The position numbers were made by a program, and so were the translations under genes. From Pontibacillus sp. HMF3514 (GTDB lineage: Bacteria > Bacillota > Bacilli > Bacillales > BH030062): DNA of 64,000 bases. Where the stretch lies: contig NZ_CP047393.1 in assembly GCF_009858175.1 (NCBI RefSeq), forward strand, positions 2,728,001 to 2,792,000, written 5' to 3'. Positions 11,491-22,178 of this stretch are shown here, in pieces. The notes beneath the pieces are model-generated. The model was not told the DNA's origin. It worked only from the letters and a program-made list of their open reading frames with translations, and did not search any database. Within the stretch, counting starts at the first letter, position 1, and the number at the start of each line of letters is the position of its first letter.

Positions 11491-12768
11491 TTACTCCCCC
11501 TTAAATTCCTTCTTCATATATTCAACGACGTCAGCGATATCGATCGTTTCTTGTTCTCCTGTTGCCATACGCTTGACATTAATTTGCTTATTCGCAAGTT
11601 CATCTTCACCTAAAACAAGAACGTACTTCGCTTGCAAGCGATCTGCTGCTTTAAATTGGGCTTTAATCTTCTTTTGCCCATAATCCTTATCTACTTGAAT
11701 ACCAGCTTTACGTAACTGATACACAATACCAGCAGCTTCTTTTTTCGCTTCATCACCTAGTGCGATTAAATAACAATCTAATTGTTCCTCAGTAGGAAGC
11801 TCTACACCTTCAGCTTCTAGTGCCATAAGTAAACGTTCAATACTTAGAGCAAAACCTATACCAGGTGATTCTGGTCCTCCAATTTCCTCAACAAGTCCAT
11901 TGTAGCGACCTCCACCACTTAGTGTTGTGATAGCACCAAAACCTTCTGCTTCACTCATGATTTCGAATGCAGTGTGATTGTAATAATCCAAACCACGTAC
12001 AAGGTTGGAATCAATTTCATATGGAATACCTAACTGATCTAAATACGCTTTGACTTGTTCGAAATACTCACGAGAATAATCATTTAGATATTCTAAGATC
12101 GATGGTGCGTCCTTCATAGCAGGATGATCACGATCCTGTTTACAATCAAGCACTCGCATTGGATTTTGTTCTAAGCGAGATTGACAATCGTTACAAAGCT
12201 CTTCTTTATGTGGTTTGAAGTGCTCAATTAGTGCCTGACGGTGATTTTGTCGACTTTCCTTATCACCTAGGCTGTTTAAAACTAGCTTTAATGAACGTAA
12301 ACCTAGTTCTTGATAGGAGTTCATTGCAAGTGCAATTACTTCAGCATCAATACCAGGGTCTTCGCTTCCTAAAGCTTCAATTCCAAATTGAACGAACTGT
12401 CTTGTGCGACCTTGTTGCGGACGCTCATAACGAAACATCGGTCCAAAATAGAATAATTTTGTTGGCTGATTTGGAAGCCCATAAAGTTTATGTTGTACAA
12501 AAGAACGTACAACGGAAGCTGTACCTTCTGGACGAAGGGTTAGACTACGACCTCCACGATCTTCAAATGTGTACATTTCTTTTTGAACAATATCTGTCGA
12601 GTCCCCTACACCTCTTTGAAACAATTCTGTATGTTCAAAGATCGGTGTACGGATCTCTTTATAATGATAACGACGGCATAAATCCGATAAGACTGATTCA
12701 ACATATTGCCACTTCTCAACTTCACCAGGCAAAATATCCTGGGTACCACGAGGTAATTTAAAACTCAT
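11491..12768 (-). CDS. hisS: Histidine-tRNA ligase
   Basis: Class II synthetase of 425 residues. Motif 2 ([18 protein letters not shown]) is near 110-128, the HisA signature [15 protein letters not shown] near 256-270, and a C-terminal anticodon-binding domain from about 325. The ATG at 12768 is preferred to the ATG six bases upstream, because that one directly abuts the ribosome site TAGGAGG. First gene of the hisS-aspS operon, under a T-box leader. Confidence 0.97.
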   Translation of the reverse strand: MSFKLPRGTQDILPGEVEKWQYVESVLSDLCRRYHYKEIRTPIFEHTELFQRGVGDSTDIVQKEMYTFEDRGGRSLTLRPEGTASVVRSFVQHKLYGLPNQPTKLFYFGPMFRYERPQQGRTRQFVQFGIEALGSEDPGIDAEVIALAMNSYQELGLRSLKLVLNSLGDKESRQNHRQALIEHFKPHKEELCNDCQSRLEQNPMRVLDCKQDRDHPAMKDAPSILEYLNDYSREYFEQVKAYLDQLGIPYEIDSNLVRGLDYYNHTAFEIMSEAEGFGAITTLSGGGRYNGLVEEIGGPESPGIGFALSIERLLMALEAEGVELPTEEQLDCYLIALGDEAKKEAAGIVYQLRKAGIQVDKDYGQKKIKAQFKAADRLQAKYVLVLGEDELANKQINVKRMATGEQETIDIADVVEYMKKEFKGE

Positions 12769-12822
12769 GTTCATCCTCCTAAAAGAGTTATTTTATCTAA
12801 AAATTGTTTGAATAATATAAAA

Positions 12823-13109
12823 ACTCCCGTCCCATATTCGATCATTGACCGAATAGGGACGGGAGTTGAATTCCCGCGTTGCCACCCTAGTTGAAGCAAA
12901 GGCTTCCGCTTAAACAGTTAACGCCTGCTACGTCCTACACCTACTAAGCTAAACTGTTCGATTAGGAACCTAAGGAATGTCTTTCATAAAGATACGCTGC
13001 AGAAATGCTTCCAGCCTGTGGCATTCCCTCTCTGGCCAAGTGATTCTTTATTACTCTTTCCCTCTTTGGTTCATATATGGATTTTCGATTCAAGATAGTT
13101 TATGAGTTG
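12823..13109 (-). promoter_or_regulatory. T-box riboswitch leader of hisS-aspS
   Basis: On the minus strand the T-box sequence AGGGTGGCAACGCGGG lies at 12873-12888. It is followed by a terminator, ACTCCCGTCCC against GGGACGGGAGT (12823-12866), and a run of T. Stem I is upstream: GAACC pairs with GGTTC, the AGUA-like motif AAGAGTA is on the 5' side, and AAGACATT is on the 3' side. The specifier reads GAC (Asp, 12979-12981). Uncharged tRNA would pair with the specifier and with the T-box bulge, blocking the terminator and switching on hisS and aspS. Confidence 0.93.
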
Positions 13110-13115
13110 ATTACT

Positions 13116-13144
13116 ATCATAATCCCGTATATATGGAATGTCAA
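13116..13144 (-). promoter_or_regulatory. Sigma-A promoter of the hisS-aspS leader
   Basis: Perfect -35 TTGACA (13139-13144), 17-base spacer, -10 TATGAT (13116-13121), read on the minus strand. The predicted start is near 13109, directly ahead of T-box stem I. The -35 overlaps the last codons of the small upstream gene. Confidence 0.85.
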
Positions 13145-13320
13145 GCACGATTCAGACTTTCTTTTATTTTTTTAATATCTTTCAATGAGACCCCAAATTC
13201 TTGTGCCATTTCCATACGTGATAAGTGCTGATCTTTCTCAATAAAGTCATGAAAGTTCACTCCGAAAATATCTTTACTGGTTTGATTAGAGGATTGTTGC
13301 TTATGACCTTCTCTCACCAT
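13141..13320 (-). CDS. Small conserved protein (YrzK-like), possible HTH
   Basis: 59-residue protein, charged, ending SRMEMAQEFGVSLKDIKKIKESLNRA, which resembles a helix-turn-helix of the sigma-70 region 4 kind. The ATG at 13320 has the ribosome site AAGGGAG eight bases before it; a TTG one codon earlier is less likely. B. subtilis has a small gene, yrzK, at this same place between yrvJ and hisS, so it is probably the counterpart. No function is known. It diverges from the amidase gene. Confidence 0.65.
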   Translation of the reverse strand: MVREGHKQQSSNQTSKDIFGVNFHDFIEKDQHLSRMEMAQEFGVSLKDIKKIKESLNRA

Positions 13321-13508
13321 CAAAACTCCCTTCAGTCTTTCTACTCATTTTTCCCGAAACTTTGATTTTTTTACGTAAAAAAAGAGGATAATTAGACTTT
13401 TTGTCGAAAGTGGAAAATTACTCAATGAGTATGTTAGAAATGTAAGGGCGACTTTCATAACCACAGAACAATAACTTTATTAAATTAAAAATTAGGAGGA
13501 ATACGACA

Positions 13509-15218
13509 TTGACACTAAAAAAACGCACCACGCTCCTCTTTTTTCTTATCATAGGTTCTTTTTTTATATTGAGCAGTGATATTTCAGCAGAGAGTACAGC
13601 GGTCATTAAGGTGGAGCCTCTAAATGTTCGAGGAGGACCTGGCTTATCTCATGAACAGGTTACTCAAGTTCATAAAGGAGAGTCTTATCCTGTCATTCAA
13701 CAAAAAGGGAACTGGGTACAAATTCAAATGGATTCTAGAAAAGGCTGGGTAGCAAAATGGCTAGTTGACCTAAAGGGGACTCCGACAGTTGGTAAAGTAA
13801 CTTCTGATGTAGATCGCCTACGAATTCGCTCAGGACCTGGCACAGCTCATGACATTTTGGGACATATGAACAAAGGAACTTCTTATTCAAAATCTGGTGA
13901 ACAGGGTGAATGGATCCGTATTGATTATGATGGGAAACAAGGCTGGGTACATCAAAACTATGTAAATGTTACTACAGCAGCCTCTTCTTCATCCGACCAG
14001 CAACAAGCTGAAGAAAAAATGGTTCAAGTAAACAACTTAAATGTGCGTAAAAGACCATCTTTATCATCTGAAGTCATTGACCAACTAGACAAAGGTACTA
14101 AAGTTACAGTGACCTCTGAAAGAGAAAATTGGTCAAACGTTACATATAATAACAATCAAGGATGGGTAGCCTCTCAATTTATTGAGAAGTCGACACCAGC
14201 TTCAACACAAGAAGACGATACCAATCCGTCTACTGAACAATCCAAAGGTACCGTGACTGTTCAAACGCCTATTCTAAATGTACGTAGTGAAGGTAACTTG
14301 GGCAGTCAGGTGATTGCTCAAGTAAAAAAGGGAGATAAACTTCCTTTCCTTCAAGAAAAAGAAGCTTGGTATCAAATCAAACTTGATAACGGACAGACTG
14401 GTTGGGTAGCTAACTGGCTTGTAGAGAGAGATTCGGTTTCTACATCAAATAGCAAGGAATGGATCACCCTACTCTACAATGCAACAAACATCCGCAAAGG
14501 CCCAGGAACGGATACAGCTATTGTAGGACGAGCTTCTATGGGAGATCAGTTCGTAGTCAAAAGTCATAAAAACAAGTGGTATGAAATTGAATACAATAAT
14601 AAAACCGCTTATGTTGCGGACTGGATCGTAGCAAACAGTCAGACAGATATCAAACAAATGTCTCAGAAAAACCAAACGTTAAAAAATAAAACAATCGTTA
14701 TCGATGCTGGTCATGGTGGGAGAGATGTTGGAACCATTGGTCATGACGGATTTTATGAGAAAAAATTAACGATTAAAACGGCAAATCGTTTAGCTGAACG
14801 TCTTCGATTAGCAGGTGCAAATGTAATTCTAACTCGTACGGATGATACGTATATATCCTTAAGCTCTCGAGCTACAATGTCTAATGTGAAAGGCGCAGAT
14901 GCATTTTTAAGCCTTCACTATAACAGCTTCCCTCAGTCACCGAGCGTATCAGGGATTGGGACGTACTATTATCATGACCGTGACCGCGCCTTTGCTCAAA
15001 CGGTACAAAGAGCTATGATTCAATCAACCGCTTTACACAATCGCGAAGCACGATTCGGTGATTACCATGTTATTCGTGAAAATAGACAACCTGCATTATT
15101 GTTAGAACTAGGGTTTTTATCTAATCCTCAAGAAGGCAAAACGGTTCAAACGAAAAGTTTTCAGGAGAAAATCACTAAGGGCATCGCTAAAGGTGTCATT
15201 GAGTATCTAAATAAGTAG
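13509..15218 (+). CDS. Secreted N-acetylmuramoyl-L-alanine amidase with five SH3b domains (YrvJ-like)
   Basis: 569 residues. A signal peptide (about 1-27, hydrophobic TLLFFLIIGSFFIL, cut near ISAE) is followed by five bacterial SH3 repeats (roughly 29-85, 95-150, 170-225, 245-300, 320-375). Each has an LNVR or IRxGPG turn and ends in GWVA/GWVHQN. The C-terminus is an Amidase_3 zinc domain from about 395: DAGHGG, a glutamate in FYEKKLT, LSLHYNS and LLLELGFLSN supply the zinc and catalytic residues. It cleaves the bond between muramic acid and L-alanine in peptidoglycan. A TTG start was chosen because AGGAGGA lies nine bases before it. Confidence 0.93.
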   Translation: MTLKKRTTLLFFLIIGSFFILSSDISAESTAVIKVEPLNVRGGPGLSHEQVTQVHKGESYPVIQQKGNWVQIQMDSRKGWVAKWLVDLKGTPTVGKVTSDVDRLRIRSGPGTAHDILGHMNKGTSYSKSGEQGEWIRIDYDGKQGWVHQNYVNVTTAASSSSDQQQAEEKMVQVNNLNVRKRPSLSSEVIDQLDKGTKVTVTSERENWSNVTYNNNQGWVASQFIEKSTPASTQEDDTNPSTEQSKGTVTVQTPILNVRSEGNLGSQVIAQVKKGDKLPFLQEKEAWYQIKLDNGQTGWVANWLVERDSVSTSNSKEWITLLYNATNIRKGPGTDTAIVGRASMGDQFVVKSHKNKWYEIEYNNKTAYVADWIVANSQTDIKQMSQKNQTLKNKTIVIDAGHGGRDVGTIGHDGFYEKKLTIKTANRLAERLRLAGANVILTRTDDTYISLSSRATMSNVKGADAFLSLHYNSFPQSPSVSGIGTYYYHDRDRAFAQTVQRAMIQSTALHNREARFGDYHVIRENRQPALLLELGFLSNPQEGKTVQTKSFQEKITKGIAKGVIEYLNK

Positions 15219-15226
15219 AATCACAC

Positions 15227-15262
15227 AAACAAGCTCAGAGTTAATCTGAGCTTGTTTTTTAT
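15227..15262 (+). terminator. Intrinsic terminator of the amidase gene
   Basis: Perfect 13-base stem AAACAAGCTCAGA against TCTGAGCTTGTTT, followed by a T run, directly after the amidase stop. Confidence 0.9.
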
Positions 15263-15282
15263 TAGTTCGTTGTTCCACAATT

Positions 15283-15866
15283 GCCCCCTTATGTGGAAGA
15301 CTTGGTTTCGAGATAAGATGAGTATGGTTCCGTTGCTTTTATGGAGTGCGGCGGGCTGGGAAACGGGCTGCTTTCCCCGGACGAACGATCGAGCCTCCTC
15401 ATACGCTACGCTTCTTGCGGGGTCTCGCTCGCCCGTTTTTCCGGAGGAGTCAGCCCGTTTCCCAGCCCACCTTAGCCGTATGGAGATTAACGGAACCGCT
15501 GCGTAATAAGTGTTTCTGATTCCAGTGTTAAGCTTTACTATAATGACACAGAAAATGACTCAAACACCTGATATAAAGCTTGTTAACGTTATCTCTGAAA
15601 TTCATCGAACACTTTTATGGCAATAAGGAAATTCAGCTAATTAGAGCTGGGTCCGTTAACCTTCACTTCAATAGGGGGGAAGGAAACGGTGAGACTCCAG
15701 TGGTATTACGATCGGGCGAGACCCCGCAGAGAGTGAAACGAACGAGGAGGCTCGACCGTGAGTCCACAGGACGCGAACCGTTTCACTGACCCCTTCCTCT
15801 TTTTAACGAAACGGACCCTCCTACTCACTAAGATGCTTATTCAAGATAACTGCCATATAATCGAAT
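15283..15866. repeat. Composite hairpin repeat, copy 1 (order R-A-B-L)
   Basis: Fills the gap between the convergent amidase and dtd genes. End R (15283-15316) contains GGAAGACTTGG. Module A (15326-15497) is bordered by GGTTCCGTT and AACGGAACC, and its arms GGCGGGCTGGGAAACGGGCT and AGCCCGTTTCCCAGCCCACC form a long hairpin. Module B (15650-15817) is bordered by GGTCCGTT and AACGGACC, with the core GCGAGACCCCGCAG and GAGGAGGCTCG. End L (15837-15866) contains GATAACTGCCATATAA. The spacer between A and B (15498-15649) is AT-rich with nothing recognised. Frames crossing this element are not credible genes. Confidence 0.85.
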
Positions 15867-15871
15867 AAAAA

Positions 15872-15898
15872 AAGCGACTGATGCTATATCAGTCGCTT
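15872..15898 (-). terminator. Intrinsic terminator of dtd
   Basis: 11-base stem AAGCGACTGAT against ATCAGTCGCTT, followed on the minus strand by TTTTTTATTC. It ends the relA-dtd transcript. Confidence 0.88.
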
Positions 15899-15910
15899 CA
15901 TACATATGCT

Positions 15911-16357
15911 CTATCGATCTTTACTTTCTAATATGAGCGTTACAGGGCCTACGTTGGTAAGTTGTACGTCCATCATTTCTCCAAATGCGCCAGTTTCAAC
16001 CGGTACGCCCTGGTCACGGACGTATCCATTGAAAATCTCGTAGAGCTCATTCGCCGGCTCTGGTCTTGCTGCGTTTTGAAAGCTAGGTCGACGCCCTTTT
16101 CGGCAATCCCCATACAAAGTGAATTGGGAAATTGAGAGCATCTGACCTTCTTGATCTTTTAGAGAAAGATTCATCTTACCCTGGTCATCCTCAAATATGC
16201 GAAGGTTTGTAATTTTATCTGCTAAATATTTTGCGTCTTCCTCTGTATCATCATGTGTAACACCTAGTAAAACCACTAATCCCTCATCGATCGAACCAGT
16301 CGTTTCCCCTTTGACTGTCACACTAGCGTTTCTACCTCGTTGGATGACTGCTTTCAT
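15911..16357 (-). CDS. dtd: D-aminoacyl-tRNA deacylase
   Basis: 148 residues; hydrolyses D-amino acids wrongly attached to tRNA. Family motifs [17 protein letters not shown] (about 77-93) and, near the C-terminus, [21 protein letters not shown] are complete, including the cross-subunit proline loop NVGPVT. The ATG at 16357 has AGGGAG upstream at good distance; a TTG one codon earlier is less likely. It lies 11 bases after relA, the usual relA-dtd pair. Confidence 0.96.
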   Translation of the reverse strand: MKAVIQRGRNASVTVKGETTGSIDEGLVVLLGVTHDDTEEDAKYLADKITNLRIFEDDQGKMNLSLKDQEGQMLSISQFTLYGDCRKGRRPSFQNAARPEPANELYEIFNGYVRDQGVPVETGAFGEMMDVQLTNVGPVTLILESKDR

Positions 16358-16368
16358 CAAATCGCTCC

Positions 16369-18570
16369 CTACTGTAACATTCTGCGAACAGTGTACACAT
16401 CAGGAATTTGTTTAATACGGTCTACTACTTTTCGCAGATGACTCACATTGTGAATCATAATGGTCATATTGATTGTAGCCATTTTATTTTTGTCAGACTT
16501 ACCAGTAACGGCTGTGATATTTGTCTTTGTCTCATTTACAGCGTGAAGAACTTCATTTAATAATCCTCTTCGGTCATATCCTGAAATCTCAATATCTAAG
16601 CTGTATTGTTTACTGTCTTCTGTAGACCCTTCCCATTCAACAGGTAATAAACGTTGTTTCACGTCCTCTGTTTGAACATTTGGACAGTCCGCACGGTGAA
16701 CAGATACTCCACGACCTTTCGTGATGTAACCCACAATGTCATCACCAGGTACAGGATTACAGCATCGGGATAAACGAACTAATAAGTTGTCTACGCCTTT
16801 CACTTTTACGCCTGAATCTTTTTTCTTATTCGGCTTGTTCTTGATTTCAGTTTGAACACCTTCGAGCGTTTCTTCTAAATCTTGTTCTTTCTGCTGTTTA
16901 CGTCGAATCTTTTCCGTTAGTCTTGTTGCAATTTGAGCTGCTGTAATTCCTTGATAGCCAACAGCAGCAAACATGTCCTCTTCACTCGTGAAATTAAACT
17001 TCTCTGCAACCATTTTTAGGTTTTCTACTGTAAATACGTCTTTTGGTTCAATTTCCATAGAGCGAATTTCTTTTTCAACAAGTTCTTTACCTTTAGAGAT
17101 ATTTTCATCTCGCTTTTGTTTCTTAAAGAATTGTTTAATTTTAGTTTTCGCTTGAGAGGTTTGGGTAACTTTAATCCAATCCTTTGAAGGACCATAGGAA
17201 TGTTTGGAAGTCATCACTTCGACAATATCCCCAGTCTGCAGCTTATAGTCTAACGGCTCCATTTTGCCGTTTACTTTTGCACCAATGGTTTGGTTACCTA
17301 CCTCGGTATGAATGCGAAAGGCGAAATCAATTGGTACAGAACCTGAAGGTAGTTCAATTACATCCCCTTTTGGTGTAAAGACATACACCATATCGGAAAA
17401 TAGATCGACTTTTAATGATTCCATGAACTCTTCAGCATCATGTGTTTCATTTTGCCATTCTAAAATTTCACGGAACCAGCTTAAGCGTTCATCGAAGGAC
17501 TGGGAATTATGATCTACATTTTTTCCTTCTTTATAAGCCCAGTGAGCTGCGATACCATATTCAGCAATCTCGTGCATCTCATGCGTACGAATCTGTACCT
17601 CTAATGGTTCACCTTTAGGACCGATCACAGTCGTATGAAGTGATTGATAAAGGTTCGGCTTCGGCATAGCTATATAGTCCTTGAAACGACCTGGCATAGG
17701 TTTCCAACAAGTATGAATGATCCCTAATACGGCATAACAGTCTTTAATACTATTCACGAGTACGCGGACAGCTAATAAGTCATAGATTTCATTAAATTGC
17801 TTGTTTTCTAATGCCATTTTTCTATAAATACTGTATAAGTGCTTCGGTCTTCCAGATATCTCAGCGTTAATATTCACATCGTCTAATTGATTATGAATTT
17901 CATCCATAACTTCTCCAATATAATACTCACGTTCGTTGCGCTTTTGTTTCATAAGGTGAACAATACGGTAGTATTGTTGTGGGTTCATATAGCGAAGTGC
18001 AGTATCTTCAAGTTCCCACTTAATTGTGGATATACCAAGACGATGCGCTAGAGGTGAAAATATCTCTAACGTTTCATTTGAAATGCGACGCTGCTTTTCA
18101 GGTGGAAGGTGCTTCAACGTACGCATGTTGTGTAAGCGGTCAGCTAGCTTAATTAAAATGACACGAATGTCTTTCGCCATAGCCACAAACATTTTTCGAT
18201 GGTTTTCCGCTTGTTGAGCTTCCTTCGATTTATATTTAATTTTTCCAAGCTTAGACACGCCGTCTACAAGCATGGCGACTTCTTCATTAAATTCATCTTG
18301 TAACTCGTCCACTGTCACATTCGTATCTTCTACAACATCGTGTAAGAAGCCACCAGCAATTGTGACCGGATCCATCTCTAGCTCGACGAGTATACCAGCT
18401 ACTTGGACAGGATGAATGATGTAAGGCTCTCCAGACTTTCGATACTGCTCTTTATGTGCTTCTTGCGCAAACTCGTATGCACTGCGAATAAAGGTAGTAT
18501 CTTCATCGGATAAATATTGACCCGCCTTCTCGATCACTTCATCTGCTGTCAAAATTTTATCTTTCGACAT
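16369..18570 (-). CDS. relA: Bifunctional (p)ppGpp synthetase/hydrolase (Rel/RSH)
   Basis: Stringent-response enzyme of 733 residues. The N-terminal HD hydrolase domain has HDVVEDT near 78-84 and [12 protein letters not shown] near 140-151. The synthetase domain follows (YSIYRKM, then [16 protein letters not shown]). Then come a TGS domain ([17 protein letters not shown]), a zinc-finger-like region with RCCNPVPGD and HRADC, and a C-terminal ACT domain. Both catalytic sites look intact, so it should make and degrade (p)ppGpp. The start has TAAGGTG upstream. Confidence 0.97.
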   Translation of the reverse strand: MSKDKILTADEVIEKAGQYLSDEDTTFIRSAYEFAQEAHKEQYRKSGEPYIIHPVQVAGILVELEMDPVTIAGGFLHDVVEDTNVTVDELQDEFNEEVAMLVDGVSKLGKIKYKSKEAQQAENHRKMFVAMAKDIRVILIKLADRLHNMRTLKHLPPEKQRRISNETLEIFSPLAHRLGISTIKWELEDTALRYMNPQQYYRIVHLMKQKRNEREYYIGEVMDEIHNQLDDVNINAEISGRPKHLYSIYRKMALENKQFNEIYDLLAVRVLVNSIKDCYAVLGIIHTCWKPMPGRFKDYIAMPKPNLYQSLHTTVIGPKGEPLEVQIRTHEMHEIAEYGIAAHWAYKEGKNVDHNSQSFDERLSWFREILEWQNETHDAEEFMESLKVDLFSDMVYVFTPKGDVIELPSGSVPIDFAFRIHTEVGNQTIGAKVNGKMEPLDYKLQTGDIVEVMTSKHSYGPSKDWIKVTQTSQAKTKIKQFFKKQKRDENISKGKELVEKEIRSMEIEPKDVFTVENLKMVAEKFNFTSEEDMFAAVGYQGITAAQIATRLTEKIRRKQQKEQDLEETLEGVQTEIKNKPNKKKDSGVKVKGVDNLLVRLSRCCNPVPGDDIVGYITKGRGVSVHRADCPNVQTEDVKQRLLPVEWEGSTEDSKQYSLDIEISGYDRRGLLNEVLHAVNETKTNITAVTGKSDKNKMATINMTIMIHNVSHLRKVVDRIKQIPDVYTVRRMLQ

Positions 18571-18760
18571 CGTATCACCTTAATCGTTAAAGTTCGTCAT
18601 CATTCGACGATTGTATGCATTCATTATCAAAAATTATGAGAACAATGTAAAGTCATAAGGTTGGGGGATTTAACCCAAGTATTCCTATAATAGACTTTCT
18701 TAAAACCTAAAAATCACCAGTTATTGTATTCATAACTAATTTATTTTATAAAGTGTAAAC

Positions 18761-18789
18761 AAAGAGTACTCCTAAAAGGAGCACTCTTT
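18761..18789 (-). terminator. Intrinsic terminator of recJ-apt
   Basis: 13-base stem AAAGAGTACTCCT against AGGAGCACTCTTT with one mismatch, placed just after the apt stop. Most of the remaining gap to relA (18571-18760) is AT-rich and probably holds the relA promoter. Confidence 0.75.
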
Positions 18790-18796
18790 TTTGATA

Positions 18797-19309
18797 TTAG
18801 TATTCCATTAGTGTTAAAACATCGTAACCTTCAAGCTTTTCACGTCCATGTAAGTACGTAAGCTCTACTAAGAAAGCGCAGCCTACTACAATTCCACCAA
18901 GTTGTTCAACAAGGTTTATTGTAGCTTCAATCGTTCCGCCTGTCGCTAATAAGTCATCTGTAATTAAAACACGTTGGCCTGGTTTAATCGCATCTTTATG
19001 AATCGTTAGAACATCTGAACCGTACTCTAGACCATAATCTACTTTGATGGTTTCACGTGGAAGCTTTCCTTCTTTTCTTACTGGAGCGAATCCAACTTCC
19101 ATTGCGTAGGAAACCGGGCAACCAATAATGAAGCCACGAGCTTCAGGGCCTACTACAAGGTCAATTTCTCTTTCCTTAGCATATTCTACGATTTCATCTA
19201 CAGCAGACTTGAAAGCAGTCCCGTTATCCATAAGTGTTGTAATATCTTTAAACTTAATTCCTTCTTTAGGCCAGTCCTCTACAACTGTAATATATTGCTT
19301 ATAATCCAT
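18797..19309 (-). CDS. apt: Adenine phosphoribosyltransferase
   Basis: 170 residues. Salvages adenine with PRPP to AMP. The PRPP-binding loop [16 protein letters not shown] (near 119-134) and [10 protein letters not shown] (near 57-66) are family signatures. It overlaps the end of recJ by 11 bases and has GAGGAAG before the ATG, so it is translated from the recJ message. The apt-relA neighbourhood is conserved in Bacilli and ties purine salvage to the stringent-response region. Confidence 0.97.
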   Translation of the reverse strand: MDYKQYITVVEDWPKEGIKFKDITTLMDNGTAFKSAVDEIVEYAKEREIDLVVGPEARGFIIGCPVSYAMEVGFAPVRKEGKLPRETIKVDYGLEYGSDVLTIHKDAIKPGQRVLITDDLLATGGTIEATINLVEQLGGIVVGCAFLVELTYLHGREKLEGYDVLTLMEY

Positions 19310-21656
19310 TTGCTACTTCCTCCTTAGCATATGCAGCACGATCCAATTGCTCATCGAACCAAGTTTTTAATTGCTGGTAAGATGAGAAATATAAGGTTTG
19401 TTCAACATTTAATTGTTCGTATTTATTTTGATAAAGCGTTGATTCAGTCAAATCTTTCTTAGAAGGATTCGGATTCAACGTTAAAAGTCCATTATCTATT
19501 TTAACAAATTCTAATTCAAAAAACACCTGTGATATAAATTCAATTGAATCCATAGACCAGCCTTTATGTTGGGCAAGCTTAGGACCTTCATTTTCTAAAT
19601 GGAATTGTTTCCTCTTCAAAAGCATGCCATAGAACCATTTGAAATGGTCGCGATTAGGAAGAGCTTTCAAAAAGGCCGTATCATCTGTTCGATAACAGGC
19701 GTGGATATTATTTGGTTTCATTTTACGAACGACTTCCCCTAAATGGGATAAATCCTTCGGCATATCCATAATTAACAAATGATCTACATGATCTTCTGGC
19801 ATATCTTCAAACATCTCTTCATCTAATAACTCAATAAAATCAAAGTGCTCGGTTACCCACTCATTTTGTTCAGTAATAGGCTCAAAAAAGACGGCTAAAG
19901 CATCTTGGCTTTGTACACTTTCTAAAGATTGTTGAAGCTTACGATTGCCTCTACGATCAAATAATTGCCAATCATCAACTCGGATGTCTTTCATCATTAC
20001 CTGTGGTTTACTTCGTCCGTTCCATTCATTAATCGATAGTTCTCCTACTACAGAGAGTTGAGATTGAGGTGACATTTTCTCATAAAGATCACCTAAACCA
20101 AATCCAATGGCATCGATATCCGTACTTCCATCCCGGAATTTCAATTTCAAATGGTTCAGTTGACTACCGATCTGTCGCATTTCAACTGGCGCCTGTTTAT
20201 CAATCATAAACAATGGTTTAGGGTTCCCCATACCAAATGGCGATAACTGATTTACTTCTTCAATCGTGTCTAACGTAATATCCTCAATTTTAATAGTTGA
20301 GTCGATTGTATAAACTTGCCTGAAATCTTCCGGCTCTAACTGTTCATCGGCTTTTTGACATAGAGCTTGGCGAATAGAGGCTACATTTTCTTGAGGTAAT
20401 GTCATTCCTGCTGCTTGGGCATGTCCACCAAAATGAGTGAACAAGTCTCGAATTTCCATACAATTTGTAAATAAATCAAACGCATCAATGCTACGAGCTG
20501 ACCCTTTTGCCGTCTGCTTCTCTGGGTCAATCGTTAACACAATCGTGGGACGGTCATATCGATTGACTAAGCGAGAAGCTACAATACCAAGTACACCTTG
20601 GTTCCACCCTTCCTTAGCTACAACAATAACTGAAGGTAAACCATCTTCCTGAGCATCCAGGATCGCTTCAGCTTCTTTAGCAATGTCTGAAACAACTTTT
20701 TGACGTTCTTTGTTCAGGTTTTGAATGTATTCAGCTAATTGATTTGCTTCATCATCTGAATCTGTTAAAAGCAACTCAACAGCTGGATATGCATCTTGTA
20801 AACGCCCTACTGCATTGAGACGAGGACCAATCGCAAAGCCAATATCCTCTTCAGTCATTTGGTCATTCAAACTACATACTTGCTTTAGAGCTTGAATACC
20901 TGGACGAATGCTTCTAGAAAGAGCTTTTAAACCATAAGAAGCTAAAATGCGGTTTTCTCCTTTAAGGGGGACAAGGTCTGCAATTGTTCCTATTACGACT
21001 AGATCTAACAAGTGTTTAGGGAAATCACCTAATAAGGCTTGGGAAAGCTTAAATGCAACCCCAACACCCGCAAGCTCTTGGAAAGGATAATCTGTAGAAC
21101 ACTTTGGATGAACTATAGCCAAAGCATCTGGCATTTTCTCTTGAACCTCATGGTGATCCGTAATAATAAGGTCCATACCTAATTCTTTAGCTACATCTGC
21201 TTCATGATTCGCAGCAATACCGGTATCGACTGTTATGATTACAGATACACCTTCTGCATGCGCATTTTGAAAAGCTTCCTCATTCGGACCATAGCCTTCT
21301 GTGAAGCGATTCGGAATATAATAGTCGACCGTTGCTCCCATTTCACGTAACGTTTCCATCATGACAGCGGTTGCACTAACCCCGTCGGCATCATAATCAC
21401 CAAAAACAAGAATGCGCTCTTGTTTTTCAACAGCTTCTCTTATTCTTTCAACAGCTTTATTCATATCATGCATAAGCATGGGGTCATGTAAATCGTTTAA
21501 ATCGGGATGTAAAAAGGTTTGAACATCCTGCTGAGTCACAATCCCTCGTTGTTGTAACAATTGTCTGGTTAATGGTGTCAGAGAAATCGATTCATCCATA
21601 GTGGTAGAAGGATTCTCTGTTTGTACCATATTCCATTTTGCTTTACTACGTAACAT
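19299..21656 (-). CDS. recJ: Single-stranded-DNA-specific 5'-3' exonuclease RecJ
   Basis: 785 residues. DHH phosphoesterase domain with DYDAD at residues 87-91 and IITDHHEVQ near 160-168. The DHHA1 domain carries [13 protein letters not shown], and an OB-fold and a C-terminal Bacillus-type extension follow. It degrades single-stranded DNA in recombination and repair. The ATG at 21656 (MLRSKAKW) was chosen because AGGGGTG lies just before it; a longer frame of 10 extra residues has no good site. Downstream apt overlaps it. Confidence 0.96.
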   Translation of the reverse strand: MLRSKAKWNMVQTENPSTTMDESISLTPLTRQLLQQRGIVTQQDVQTFLHPDLNDLHDPMLMHDMNKAVERIREAVEKQERILVFGDYDADGVSATAVMMETLREMGATVDYYIPNRFTEGYGPNEEAFQNAHAEGVSVIITVDTGIAANHEADVAKELGMDLIITDHHEVQEKMPDALAIVHPKCSTDYPFQELAGVGVAFKLSQALLGDFPKHLLDLVVIGTIADLVPLKGENRILASYGLKALSRSIRPGIQALKQVCSLNDQMTEEDIGFAIGPRLNAVGRLQDAYPAVELLLTDSDDEANQLAEYIQNLNKERQKVVSDIAKEAEAILDAQEDGLPSVIVVAKEGWNQGVLGIVASRLVNRYDRPTIVLTIDPEKQTAKGSARSIDAFDLFTNCMEIRDLFTHFGGHAQAAGMTLPQENVASIRQALCQKADEQLEPEDFRQVYTIDSTIKIEDITLDTIEEVNQLSPFGMGNPKPLFMIDKQAPVEMRQIGSQLNHLKLKFRDGSTDIDAIGFGLGDLYEKMSPQSQLSVVGELSINEWNGRSKPQVMMKDIRVDDWQLFDRRGNRKLQQSLESVQSQDALAVFFEPITEQNEWVTEHFDFIELLDEEMFEDMPEDHVDHLLIMDMPKDLSHLGEVVRKMKPNNIHACYRTDDTAFLKALPNRDHFKWFYGMLLKRKQFHLENEGPKLAQHKGWSMDSIEFISQVFFELEFVKIDNGLLTLNPNPSKKDLTESTLYQNKYEQLNVEQTLYFSSYQQLKTWFDEQLDRAAYAKEEVANGL

Positions 21657-21721
21657 AAATTCACCCCTGACGAACTCATTATACAAGAGGTCATCAGGGG
21701 TAGCAAACGCAATTTTATAAT

Positions 21722-22057
21722 CTAATTTTCTTTATTTTCTTCCTTAGCTGCCTCGTTTTCATAGCTATGATCACGATCTGTTTCATGTACTGGTGTGTTC
21801 GTCGTATTTGATTCTAGCTCTTGGATTTTACGCTGTAAATTTCGATTGGTTCTTTTTATTTTATAATTTTGGATCGTCCCAAAAACACCTACAATAAGGC
21901 CTCCCATAAGAACAGAGCCCAAAATAATTAAAATTAATGGAGCTTGCCCTGTTCCAAATAGATAGTTGACTTCAACAGAATCTACATTGATGACAGCAAA
22001 AATGGCTACGATAAGTGCAAATATTAAAGCTAAAATAAACCCTGATTGACCTTTCAC
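21722..22057 (-). CDS. LapA-domain (DUF1049) membrane protein
   Basis: 111 residues with two transmembrane helices (about 5-27 and 41-64) and a short coiled tail (NLQRKIQELE) rich in charged residues. This is the layout of LapA/YciS proteins, which in E. coli act with LapB in envelope control; in Bacilli the role is unknown. GTG start with GAGGTG upstream. It lies 65 bases before recJ and is probably co-transcribed with it. Confidence 0.8.
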   Translation of the reverse strand: MKGQSGFILALIFALIVAIFAVINVDSVEVNYLFGTGQAPLILIILGSVLMGGLIVGVFGTIQNYKIKRTNRNLQRKIQELESNTTNTPVHETDRDHSYENEAAKEENKEN

Positions 22058-22128
22058 ATGATCACCTCATTTTTTTATGTTTTTATTAGTCTATTCCCTA
22101 ATTTCTGTTTGGACACACTTATGTAATA

Positions 22129-22165
22129 AAGAAACCTGCCTCTAACCGATAGAAGCAGGTTTCTT
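22129..22165 (-). terminator. Intrinsic terminator of secDF
   Basis: 11-base stem AAGAAACCTGC against GCAGGTTTCTT, read on the minus strand after the secDF stop and followed by TATT. Confidence 0.75.
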
Positions 22166-22178
22166 GATGTTAACTCTT

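Noticed and set aside
12231-12761. 176-codon antisense frame over hisS
   Set aside because: It mirrors a conserved synthetase on the other strand. There is no ribosome site and no recognisable domain.
15252-15506. Open frames of 60-160 codons through the composite repeats (also at 15580-15789, 31106-31751, 42316-42826, 49651-49891)
   Set aside because: They follow the GC-richer hairpin arms, appear in several frames and both strands at once, and have no ribosome sites or family resemblance. Repeat sequence explains them.
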